Assembly: GCA_020744425.1 (NCBI GenBank)
Contig: JAGMUV010000011.1
Location: 496,001 to 560,000, forward strand
DNA length: 64,000 nucleotides
DNA from: Dactylonectria macrodidyma
Taxonomy: Eukaryota; Ascomycota; Sordariomycetes; Hypocreales; Nectriaceae
Direction: 5' to 3'
Positions 36,601 to 46,399 of the stretch are shown here, piece after piece. Every line of letters starts with the position of its first letter. The first letter of the stretch is position 1. The notes under the pieces were generated by a model that was not told where the DNA came from, searched no databases, and saw nothing but the letters and a program-made list of their open reading frames with translations. The position numbers and the translations under genes are program-made.

Positions 36601-36723
36601 GACATGGTGCGTAGAGAGCTGAGCTCGAGGCGCACGCAACCCAGGCTAGTATCTGGGAAATGGATTGACGACTGCTGGAAGGAGCAGACATTGCTTGACG
36701 AGGAGCAGTTTATGGTTACTTAA
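33694..36723 (+). CDS. LIG4: DNA ligase IV
   Basis: Exon 1 (33694-33797) and exon 2 (33852-36723) are joined across a 54-bp intron (33798-33851; GTGAGC, branch CTAAC, CACAG) and encode 991 residues. The N-terminal DNA-binding domain starts with the conserved F-P-N-R-P-x-N-H block (36-43). The nucleotidyltransferase motif I E-K-L-D-G-E-R has the adenylated lysine at about K327. Further ligase motifs follow, including E-G-L-V-L-K-N (motif IV-like) and W-L-K-V-K-P (motif V). An OB-fold domain comes next, then two C-terminal BRCT repeats, the second ending with the W-I-D-D-C-W motif. The linker between BRCTs binds XRCC4/Lif1 in the family. Role: sealing double-strand breaks in non-homologous end joining in the nucleus. 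It converges with UPRTase 142 bp away. Confidence 0.97.
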
Positions 36724-36865
36724 TGAACGAGGGTCGGGCATTATTTGTTTTGTTGTGTATCACTACCTGTACTTGCTATAATCTATGGCGTTGCTACGAA
36801 TGCCTAGGCAAACCGCGTATAGGCGCGGCGCACGATCCTGTCCCGAGACACTCAGCGATGTAAAG

Positions 36866-37676
36866 TTACTTTCCAATCGTCAAGAACAATCTGTCTCCGA
36901 CGTCACCCAGACCCGGCTTCAACATGCCGGCCTGTGTCAATTCCTGGTCCACACCAGCGATCCAAATCTCGGTACCCTCGGGCCACTCCGCCGCAACCCT
37001 TTGAAGTCCGGCATCAGCAGCAACGATACCCAACACGATAATGCGTTTGACACCCCACTCGCGAAGGGTTTGGATTGCTGCGGAGCATGTACCACCAGTG
37101 GCGATGACGGGGTCGACCAGGATGGCAAGGCTACTAGCGTTGGAGACAGAGGATGGGTCTTCCGGGATGTGGTGGGGGAGGTTGTTGTAGTACTCGACGG
37201 GATCGAGGGTAGAAGGCTCACGGTACATACCGAGGTGGTGAACGGGAACGGGGTTGGGAAGAACTGTCTGGACACCTAGAAGAGGAATGTAAGCTGACGG
37301 ATTTTGAAGCGTAGACGATAGTGTGCCAACCTTCAACCATGCCGAGGCCTGATCTTAGAATGGGAACAATGCACATGGTGCTGGGCTGGACGGTCTTCGT
37401 GGTGAACTCGAATCCTAAAGGCGTCTCGGCCTGTGTTTGGCTGCTGTCAGGGTCATCTTGATCTCAACGATTGAATGGCGGTGGGTGATTTCGTACCTTG
37501 GGTCCGTCGACAGCCGCGATTGAGCTCGCCAGCGCCTCACATGACACGATGATGGAGAGCTCGTGGATCAACGACTTGACGTCACGGGCGCTCACCGACT
37601 TAGAGCGCAGCTGGCTCAGCTTGGCCAGCAGGCAAGGGTGGCTGGACACGTGGACATTGGGGGGCACGGAAGCCAT
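36866..37676 (-). CDS. FUR1: Uracil phosphoribosyltransferase
   Basis: Three exons (37676-37497, 37430-37331, 37275-36866) with introns of 66 and 55 bp encode 229 residues. The PRPP-binding motif D-P-V-I-A-T-G-G-T lies at 148-156. Other family blocks are I-V-P-I-L-R-S-G-L-G-M in exon 2, V-H-H-L-G-M-Y-R-E at 105-113 and the uracil-binding P-G-L-G-D-V-G-D-R-L-F near the C-terminus. Reaction: uracil + PRPP to UMP + PPi, the pyrimidine salvage step that also activates 5-fluorouracil. It is a cytosolic enzyme and the length is normal. The start at 37676 is the only ATG; the frame continues upstream only through a TTG. A purine-rich plus-strand tract at about 37789-37850 is a C/T-rich leader or promoter element of this minus-strand gene. 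Confidence 0.95.
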
Positions 37677-38760
37677 TGCGAGAGCAGATAGGTGTATTGG
37701 AGGGATCTGGTACGGATGTTTATTGTAGGGAACGGCTATGACAGAGAGACGGTGAAGCAATCACCAGAGGCGGGATGCTGGGACGGGGCCAAGGAGAAGA
37801 GAGAAGAGAGAGAGGAAAAGAAGAAGGGAAAGGAGGGGAGCGAGAGTCGGTGGGAAATGGTTTATGTATTCGCTACATGGACCTGGCGCCTCCTTGTACG
37901 TACCAAGGAAGGCAAGAGGATGGCCGAACGCCCTACCAGGGCAGGTGCTACCAACTTACAGCAGCATCAGCGCCCAAGGAGCGTCGAGGAGATCACAAGG
38001 TCGGGCGGGAGCATGCGGGCAGGTGGGGCACTCCGGCTCGGCGAGGGGCGGTCTCGATAAGATAAGAGCTTCGGAGCTCCCCGTTGGAGGATGGCTCGAA
38101 TTGTTGAGGACTGCAACAAGAAGTTCTATTGATCGGTAAGTGCCCACATGCAAGGGGCTGGGTCTAGGCTTCCGCTAGAGGAGAGACGTGTAAGCCACTT
38201 GTTTAAACTCCAATGGAGGGCCGACCTTTTCTCCTCCGGGAAACACGCCAAAACCCGGTTCTCTCACGCTGCGATATCTGGAATCCCGGGGTCACGGCCC
38301 ACCCGGTCGCCATTCCTGCAGCCTGCCCCTGCCATTGTTATCGCCCAGTCTTCCTGCTTCGTACGAAAGTTATTAGCTCCCTGCACTCCACAGCATCTCC
38401 ATCTCCAGAAGCATCTTTCAGAAGCTGTTTCGGAAGCGACTTGAGAGCTGATCCAGCCAGACAGGGGCGATCGTCCGTTATTCCCGTCCGGTAGATTCTC
38501 GGGCACTTTCTTTGAAGGTTCAGTGCCGTCAGAGCCGTCATAACCGGCGTTGCCATATCTACCTCTCCATACTTTAAAATTAAATCTTCTGCAAATTGCT
38601 TTGAGAAACTCCAATTCTCATTTCCTCCATCGACTACGCTTATTATACAAAAGCATTAGCATTTCAGGTAAATGGTCTTGAGAGAACACGAATGAGACTG
38701 CTGACTCACACTGGACCTACAGCCGAACGACGTCATCAGGGAGCCCCTTTCGTATATTCC
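37677..38760. other. Divergent promoter region with pyrimidine tract and leader intron
   Basis: Lies between the UPRTase start (minus) and the fluoride exporter start (plus). The tract at 37789-37850 is C/T-rich on the minus strand. A probable 5'-leader intron of the exporter gene lies at 38668-38722 (donor GTAAAT after CAG, branch CTGAC, acceptor CTACAG). If unspliced, a seven-codon upstream frame starts at 38672 and overlaps an ATG at 38692. Confidence 0.5.
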
Positions 38761-40242
38761 ATGGAACGCGCAGCCGACAGCCAAAGAGAGCGAAATGAAT
38801 CTGGAGCCTATGAAATTCCGGGCTCATATCTTGAACTAGATGAAGTGTCTTCCAAGCCACCAATTTCACAGACATTGGATTATGAAGGGGATAGGCCTGA
38901 GGAGGAGAAGCTGCCCAGAGATGGATCTGGAGTCTATGACATTCCCAACTCATATCCTGAACTTGACGAGGTGTCTTCCAAGCCACCCATCCTACAGACA
39001 CTGACTGATGGAGGAGATGGGCCCGAAAAGGAGAGAACACCGCCAAGAAATGGCATAAACGAGCATGGATCACCTATTCTACAGCCGGGCTTGTGGGAGG
39101 AGGAAGAGGCTTCTGAGGAACCTTCAATGCAGGCCGCAAACGATCTCGAGGTGTCAGAATTCGCCACCCAAGTCTACACACACTCCTACCTGGTTCTCTT
39201 CGCCATCCTTGGAACCCTCGCACGTTTGGGGCTCACGGCATTAACCTCATATCCCGGTACCCCGGTCATCTTCAACACACTATGGTCCAACGTCGCGGGC
39301 AGCCTCGTCATGGGATTTCTTGCCGAAGATCGCATGCTTTTCCGTTATGAATGGGGTACTCCGGTCTACCATCAAGCCATCGAACGTGCAAAGCAAAAAG
39401 CCCGCGATGAAGAGGGTTCAGCACCCTCGATAGTGGACTTGGCTGCAGCGAAGAGGGCGCATTTGGCAGCGAAAAAATCCATCCCCATGTATATTGGGCT
39501 AGCAACGGGATTCTGCGGGAGTTTTACAACCTTTTCGAGCTTCATCAAGGATGTGTTCCTTGCTTTGTCGAACGAGCTGAAAACGCCCAGTGTGACGGGC
39601 TCACCACCTGGTCGTAATGGAGGATACTCGTTTATGGCGATGCTTGCTGTCATAATAACGACGATATCGTTGTCGATGGCGGGACTCTTTGTGGGAGCCC
39701 AACTTGCCCTTGCCTTAGAACGAATAACGCCCTCAGTTCCGTTCCGGGTTGCGCGGAAATTTATTGATCCTCTGGCGATGTTTCTTGGCCTGGGTTGTTG
39801 GTTGGGCGCTATCCTCCTCTCAGTCTTCCCACCCCATGATTCTTGGCGCGGCCAGGCGACGTTCTCGTTGATATTCGCACCTCTTGGCTGCCTAGCTCGC
39901 TTCCACCTTTCTCTGCATCTGAATGGGATGGTCGCGAGATTCCCTATGGGCACATTCGTGGCCAACGTTCTTGGGACAGTGCTCCTAGGCATGGCATGGG
40001 ATATTGCACATGTGCCGATTGGAGGTGTAGTGGGGTGCCAGGTATTGCAGGGCGTAGAAGACGGTTTCTGTGGATGTCTGACGACAATCTCCACGTGGGT
40101 TTCTGAGCTCAGCACTCTGCGACGACGAAGTGCATGGGTGTACGGGACGGTCAGTGTTGGGACGTCTTTGGCATTGATGATTGCCATTATGGGCGGACTC
40201 CGTTGGAGCGACGGATACAGCGAACTTTTGTGCTCGAAATAG
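38761..40242 (+). CDS. FEX1: Fluoride exporter, FEX/CrcB family (fused two-domain form)
   Basis: The 493 residues are encoded without introns in the coding part. Two CrcB-like four-helix halves are fused, as in eukaryotic FEX. The first half carries G-F-C-G-S-F-T-T-F-S-S-F and the second the counterpart G-F-C-G-C-L-T-T-I-S-T-W, the family signature next to the conserved pore Asn/Phe positions (N-V-A-G in half one, N-V-L-G in half two). A linking helix joins the halves, as expected for antiparallel pseudo-dimers. Known role: plasma-membrane F- channel that prevents intracellular fluoride toxicity. The cytosolic N-terminus (about 125 residues) is acidic and contains a 42-residue tandem repeat. 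Start choice: an upstream in-frame ATG at 38692 lies inside a likely leader intron, so I prefer 38761; use of 38692 would add 23 residues. Confidence 0.93.
   Translation: MERAADSQRERNESGAYEIPGSYLELDEVSSKPPISQTLDYEGDRPEEEKLPRDGSGVYDIPNSYPELDEVSSKPPILQTLTDGGDGPEKERTPPRNGINEHGSPILQPGLWEEEEASEEPSMQAANDLEVSEFATQVYTHSYLVLFAILGTLARLGLTALTSYPGTPVIFNTLWSNVAGSLVMGFLAEDRMLFRYEWGTPVYHQAIERAKQKARDEEGSAPSIVDLAAAKRAHLAAKKSIPMYIGLATGFCGSFTTFSSFIKDVFLALSNELKTPSVTGSPPGRNGGYSFMAMLAVIITTISLSMAGLFVGAQLALALERITPSVPFRVARKFIDPLAMFLGLGCWLGAILLSVFPPHDSWRGQATFSLIFAPLGCLARFHLSLHLNGMVARFPMGTFVANVLGTVLLGMAWDIAHVPIGGVVGCQVLQGVEDGFCGCLTTISTWVSELSTLRRRSAWVYGTVSVGTSLALMIAIMGGLRWSDGYSELLCSK
38801..39052 (+). repeat. 126-bp tandem duplication within the exporter gene
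   Basis: Two in-frame copies with a 126-bp period (about 38801-38926 and 38927-39052) encode 42-residue units sharing Y-x-I-P-x-S-Y and E-L-D-E-V-S-S-K-P-P blocks. Differences are mostly base substitutions, so this is an old but recognisable duplication restricted to the disordered N-terminus. Confidence 0.85.
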
Positions 40243-40753
40243 AGAAGCGTAAGGGTATATAGAGGGCGGGATAGAAGGAGTTGAACAATACCACGCGTGT
40301 TTGATGCAATAGTGAACTTCTCTGGGAGTGCGTGAGTTTTACAAATGGTCTGCCTTGTATCTACTGACCAAAAACGCGGACGGGAGGTCACGGAAAGGGA
40401 TTGTTGCATCAAACAGACTCGAGGCATCCAAACAATCCATCCCCCCCTGAAGCTAACGGCAAAGCCGCTTGCTGCCCGCACTAGGTGGCTGTTTGCATTT
40501 GCCAAGGACACTTTCCTGGGGATGAAGAGAAACATGCAGGCGGTGCTCGTCTTGCCAGCCTGAGGTTGCCAGCCAGCCGCAGACAAGTGTGGCAGGTGTT
40601 TTCCAAACCACCCACTCCACCCTCACGCAACCTGACCCCCTCGCAACCTGGCTTTTTCACATTTCACTTGGCTTGTCCATATTCCATCCCCTTCTATCTA
40701 CACCTGGCTTAGTACCCACCAGGCCATTTCGCTTGCAACATATAGCATCCTTC
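40243..40753. other. Spacer between fluoride exporter and MYND gene
   Basis: Contains the exporter 3' region and the T/C-rich promoter and leader of the MYND gene (about 40590-40750). No further feature is seen. Confidence 0.6.
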
Positions 40754-42972
40754 ATGATGAACAACAATCCTGGCGTGCCCATCACCGAGCCCAGATGCCC
40801 AGTTCAGGATGAAGATAAGGAGTACTGCCATGGTACGCCACAGGTCCCTTGCCCTGAATGTTTTCTTATAGCGGTAAGGCATTTTCTGTTGCTTGTCCAA
40901 GCGCCTCTTCTTGACTGATACCTTCTAGTATTGTTCCGACGAGTGCAGGCGGTTTCACTGGACTTCCCACAACCGTAGCTGCGTTGGTCCCCTTCGTCGT
41001 CGAGTTCTGGACGACCTCAACGATAAAAATATCAACCAGCTCCGGGAAGATCCTTGCTACTGGGCGAAGCACGCGGCGACCGACGTACTGGATCTTGCGA
41101 GAAATGAAGGCAAGGAGTTTGACGGTACTCTTGAGCTTCTTCTCGTGGGAGGTAAACTCCTTCTCGTCATCACCAACTTTGAACAGCCTTACTAACATGA
41201 GCAGAATCGAGCCTTCGCCACCTTATGTACACCATTTGCAAGCTTCCAGACACTGCTAAGCCAAAGATCAAGGCTACTATCAATGAGACCTCCTCCCATC
41301 ATCTCGCCCGCTTGGTCCTAACCGTCCTCCTTCTCACCGACGACTCGAACGACCCACTTACTAATGCCGAAACAGTGGTCCACCTCTGGTATTCAGCAAA
41401 GATGCCCTCGTCTATGGTTCAGCATGTAGAACATGTTGCTGGCGAGATTCTGCGAATTGCTTTGGCAGATTTGGAATTTCTACACGAAAACGGCAGAGTC
41501 CCGAAGGATATGCCATTTCCCATAACATTGCCACGGGGAGGGAGCCAAGGGACGACAGTGGAAATCGACATCAATCGACAACAGTGGTGGCAAGTGAACA
41601 AATATTTGAGCCGAACTAAGAATGTGGGAAAAAGGGATTGCAAGTGGTTCAGAGAGCGGGATTGCAGGAATTACACGGAGTCTCTAGCCAGCATCAAAAG
41701 ACGGATGACTCATGCCAGAGTCGCCGGGATGAAACGTTGGCGGGCTGATGGGCTTCTCTTGCCTTATGGGCATCCCCGAGAAGAGTTTGACACTCCTAAC
41801 CCGTACGTTTTCTCCTTGGAGCTCGATGGACGGTCGTTGACATCTTTAGGCTCTTTTTCCAAGACAATTCACTGTATCCCATAGGTGCGACACAGGAACC
41901 CCTTGCAGAGTGGCCGATGAAGGAGCTTTTGAATTACGACTGTGGTCCCGCCTTGAACGATGTCTACGGCAAGATGTTCTACTACGTTCGAAATATGTGC
42001 CTCACCTTTCAACAACGTATCAAAAGCTTGAAGTCACACATTCGTATCAACTCAATGGCCATCCACACCCTTGCTGTCCATCTTGGCCGCGGGTCTGTGA
42101 GGCTACAGTTCGACAGAATTGAAGTAAGTTCTCCAAAGGCGCGAACATAAGCATCCTGCGAAGATAACTAATTCATCCCAGGCCGCCCACTACTGGGACA
42201 AAAGACCATTTATCACAATGGTATCACTCGGCACGCTACTTCGACATGAAGACGAAAACCCAAACGCGACGCTATTAACACTCACCCGTAAAACCGTGGA
42301 CCACAACCTCCAATCTGTCGCAGCAGATCTCTATCAAGAACGGCAGCTCATGTGCATAGAAAATGGCACAAAGTTGGACGAGCTAGCACCGCCAATATCA
42401 CTTGGAGCTCCGAAGTATCACCCAAGAAACACTCGTCGCGAGCTTGGCCTGCTTGTATGGCGTAACTGGGACAAATTTTCTGATCGGTAAATCGCCTCTA
42501 TCATGCTCTGTCATCACCAATCTAATTCCTATTTCTTAGATATCTTGCCTCGGAGCATTACTTCAACCTCCTCAACGTTCTCGCCGATGTCGAACAGCCT
42601 GAACGTGGTCTCACTGCTACAAAGTTCTTCGGTATTGGTTTGAAGCGGAAAAACACTATTACCAGTCGTTGGCCGAACCGTATCGTCCACAAGCGCACCG
42701 ATGCCCCGTCACTTCTAGATTTTAACCGTTGGTTAGGCTGGACTGACGTTAGGCCAGAGAGGTGGCTCGAATGGAAAAGGTTTGGCGACGTGTCAGACGA
42801 AGCTTGGGGCCAGTTCTTCAAGCTAAGCTCAATCGAAGACAGCGAGATCATGAGCGAGGCAGCAGCCAAGAAGGAGGTCGAAGCTGCTATACGAAAGGCT
42901 ATTCAAGATAAACTCGAGAAAATCGACGCTCCTATGCAAAGGAGCAATGAGGAAAACGAGGGGACAAAGTGA
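40754..42972 (+). CDS. MYND zinc finger-DUF4470 protein
   Basis: Six exons (40754-40873, 40929-41151, 41205-41802, 41850-42123, 42182-42486, 42540-42972) with introns of 47-58 bp, all GT-AG and frame-consistent, encode 650 residues. The N-terminus is a MYND-like finger: C33-x2-C36, C42-x3-C46, then H54-x3-C58, with an irregular first pair (C15, C25). Intron 1 splits the finger. It is followed by a DUF4470-like segment (about 80-125) with the N-E-G-x-x-F/Y-x-G-x-L-x-L-L block and S-L-R-H-L. The remaining 500 residues are a helical region typical of fungal proteins of this kind; the end is Lys/Glu-rich. MYND fingers bind proline-rich partners; DUF4470 proteins have no established function in fungi. 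A second ATG directly follows the first. Confidence 0.85.
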
Positions 42973-45900
42973 TACCACAAGGAAGGCAATGGCTCTCAGA
43001 GCAATCATCCAGCTTGGGCGTCCGCATTATCCAAATGCTGTCAGAGTAGAATCACAACTTCGAATATTGTAGATTGATACTCTTTCTGCGTAATTACGTG
43101 CCCTTGATTCATCAAGCGAACCTCCCCAAAGGAAGTTTTCTCTTGATCCATGGTGGACCACAATTAGAGTGATAGAGAGCAGTCGACTTTCATGATATAC
43201 CTAGGTAGTTAAGCTAAGCAGGTACTTGCTAATGAAGAAAGCACGTACACAGAATACCATAAGGCCACAATCCGCAAACAGTATAATGAGAGGTAAAGCA
43301 AACTAGGATGTCGTCATCGTTCCCGATTCCCATTTACAATGGCCAAATGCCTCCCTCGGGTACACACCCCAAGTACATGCCGTGTTAAGCCAGCGCCTTA
43401 CATGCAGTTGACTCCCTTCCGGTCGCTTATCTGTCTAGCCAGTGCTTCGGAAGGGGGGTTACTGGTCACTAACTGGGGGAAAAAAGTTGACCATGCGCGA
43501 GTATTACTGAGTGAGCAAACGGGGGTTTCAGGGGGGGCTCAAGGCATCTGTATGACAATATGGAACAAGCGATATACTTCGTCAAGTCATGCAATCGGTC
43601 CGCGAATACCACAATGCAACGAACAAAACCTATGTCATGCACCCTATACTGGCTGACAGGCTGTAGCAGACCGCGATTGGCCCAGGGACTGTAGAGAAAG
43701 CTTCCATGGCCTCTTTCAGCGTTGGAGATTCCGTCTTACGATGCAGATCTGCGCAATCGTATCACGATAATGGGATAGCGTGCGGTTGTGGAATCATGAC
43801 TCTTCGGACCATTTTATTCTGACTGCGCTATCGGGGTTTCGTTCGGAATGAGCATTGGAAAACACAAGAATCCGTGACTGTCGACCTGGAGGCTCGTATA
43901 CCTCTCCGTTCGTAGCCGGGGTTTGTAGACGTGTGTGCCAATTAGGCACGCATATCCAGAAAGTCCTACGGTCCCCTCCACGTCATCACGTCGGAAGGGG
44001 GGTACACTATGGACCAGTCATCGCGTCGCATGAGAATAGACTCGGCGAGATCCTAGCAAGTATTGGTCGATCGTGAGGAGGTAGGAGCAAGGTCAAAGTT
44101 TGTGAGAAGGATGCTGGAATGCCGATTGTTGCCTCAACGGCACGATACGGGACTTGCGCGGGTGAAAAACATGGGTTTTACTACTGAGCAGACGTCGTAT
44201 GTACTACATACGCGTAACGGAGGATGTTGATGCATTAGGGTACCTAGGGAGTGCGCGATGGAGCTAGGGTCGTATGAGTGGAACTGGAGTAAGCGCAAAA
44301 CAATCGTGCGGGCTCACATAATATTCGTATGCTTCCCGTCAGCGGCGTTTAACAAGGTCTGCAAAGCGGAGAGGGGATTGACGATTTGGTAACTGGTCAG
44401 ACCAGGGTGTCGAGTTATTAAGCGCCATTGTGGTCCTCTCGTACATGCCTCGATACAACAGTCAATGGACAGGGAACAGAACAAGGTGGGAGCATGGGAG
44501 CGTGGGCAGTGCACATGCAGATGCAAGTGTGAGGCTGGGTCTAAGACCGAATGGGAGCAAGCAATGGGCAGGCACACAAAGCACGAAATGCACACACCAA
44601 AGACAGAGAGAACGGAGGGAATCCAGCCAGTGACAGGTCAGTGTAACCATTCACGAAACGAAGACTAAGTCTGCTTCTGGTATTGGTGGCGGCAGGCCAC
44701 GGCAGAGTGAACCCGCAGAAGCAGAAACGGCGTGGGCAGACTTTTGGGTAGTGCAGGCGGAATCGAGATTGGGGGAAATGTGACAACCCGACGGAACGGA
44801 TTCAGGGCAGGCCACCGGGATAAAATGACAGAAAAAGATATTGAAGCCGGTCCCGCATATCCCACAGCAAGCAGAGTCGGAGGGGCAAGGCAGAAAGGCA
44901 GAGGAGAAGACACTATCGGGTGCTAAGACCGCACCGGCGGCCAGCCATAATCACTCTATTTGCAACTAATTTGGTGACGGAAAAGACGCCACAGGACACA
45001 CGAAGCCGAGCGCTGATGACAGAGAGCTTTTTCAAGCCTAAAGTGTGACCTTGGAGCTTCCATTGTGGCGGGTGCGGCACCAGACATGACGGCACGGCTG
45101 CGTGTGTGGCATGGGATACCCACAATCATGGATGGTGTGCTGTTTCTTGTCATACTCGCCCTGCAGCTATCTACATAGTATTCTTCTCCTTCTCCCTTGT
45201 TGCGCTGCTGACACTCACCCTCTAGGTCAGGCCGAGTAGGTCACGGGATTGAACCAGATTTGGGTCTGCTGTGCCTTCAGCCCTACCTCTGCGTCTATTC
45301 GCACACTCGACCAGCATCCACCACCAACACCACCCGGCAACCCTTGTTTGGGGGCCAGGGGCGCCCTTTTGATCCCTGCTCGATCCCACAACGGATCTCT
45401 CTGCATTGACCCTCTAATGAGGTAGGATTCGGCCTTGGCAATGGGTTTGGGGTTGGTGGTGGGAAAAGTCGTGAGTCCCTCTGGCTTGACCTGACCCCAA
45501 GCTCCCGTGGGCCACGCCCCATGTTTCTCGGGTCACAATACATGGCCCTCAAAAAAGCGTCGACGCGAGGAATCGGTGCGCCCATTGAGACATCCTCATT
45601 TAGGTTCCCAGGGCTTACTGGTCCTCACAGACGCCGTCTGTGACATTCACAGTGTGGACTTTCACTCTCCGATCGCCACCTAAACACCAGGGTCTAGAGG
45701 GGGCTGGAATGCATTAGACACAGCAGCAAGCATGACAACAAAACCAGCTGAGCGCTAAGCGGCTCCAGCCTAGACCTTGCTCAGTACCGTGGCGCTGGCG
45801 CAGCAAATCACGGGCGTGGAACGCAGGTCCTTTGTAGCTCTGGCCAACCCCCTTCCCTCAGCCTCTGAGACGGGAGAGTCTGGACCAGTGGGCTCAACAG

Positions 45901-46297
45901 CAGGGGCCAGAGTGCGACCCAAGAACAAGAACGCGAGAGACGGCTTTCCACTCTTTTTCAGCCCTTTCTCCACGCGCTAGCTGTGGCTGTTGGGCTCTCT
46001 TCCCGGCAGCTTGGCCCCTGTTCGACGATGCTATTCGTAGCAGGCTCGGCAGTCGTGCACGGCGGGTGGCCCATCTCAAACCACACGGCCAGCCTGTACT
46101 CAGCCCTCCCGTCTAGTTCATGGCTTGAGCTTGGCGTGTGGGCGGCCTTGTGTCTTGGGGGGCTTGATGCATGGCTTGCTGGCCTGGTGGACAGGGAGGT
46201 GCTGCCTACTACAGTCCGGTGCTACCGTTGAGATATTAGAAGGCGCCTCTTCCCACCGCGTTTGCACGGTTTCGATTTTTCGGCGCCGTTGATCTCC
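42973..46297. other. 3.3-kb gene-free stretch
   Basis: Only short unrecognised frames are present, several antisense to each other (44.3-45.0 and 45.7-46.1 kb). No tRNA or rRNA was found. The right end is the promoter of the DUF3433 gene. Confidence 0.55.
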
Positions 46298-46304
46298 TAT
46301 AAAT
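46298..46304 (+). promoter_or_regulatory. TATA box of the DUF3433 gene
   Basis: TATAAAT occurs 102 bp upstream of the start codon and ahead of a pyrimidine-rich leader, a spacing usual for fungal core promoters. Confidence 0.4.
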
Positions 46305-46355
46305 CTGACAATACATTTCTGTCTGGAAGAAGCATACAGGAATCGTCCCCGTCCA

Positions 46356-46388
46356 CCCCCCCTCCCCTCCCCTCCCCTCCCCTCCCCC
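46356..46388 (+). repeat. C-rich (CCCCT)n leader tract
   Basis: A pure C/T run with four to five CCCCT/CCTCC units ends 11 bp before the start codon at 46400. Such tracts are common in strong fungal promoters and leaders; here the regular pentamer also makes it a microsatellite. Confidence 0.8.
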
Positions 46389-46399
46389 AAACGGCCGCC

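Noticed and set aside
45241..45265. Antisense T-loop-like segment
   Set aside because: No cloverleaf can be built on either strand.
46262..46399. N-terminal extension of the DUF3433 frame
   Set aside because: It begins with TTG and crosses the TATA box and C/T tract; the ATG at 46400 has a strong context.
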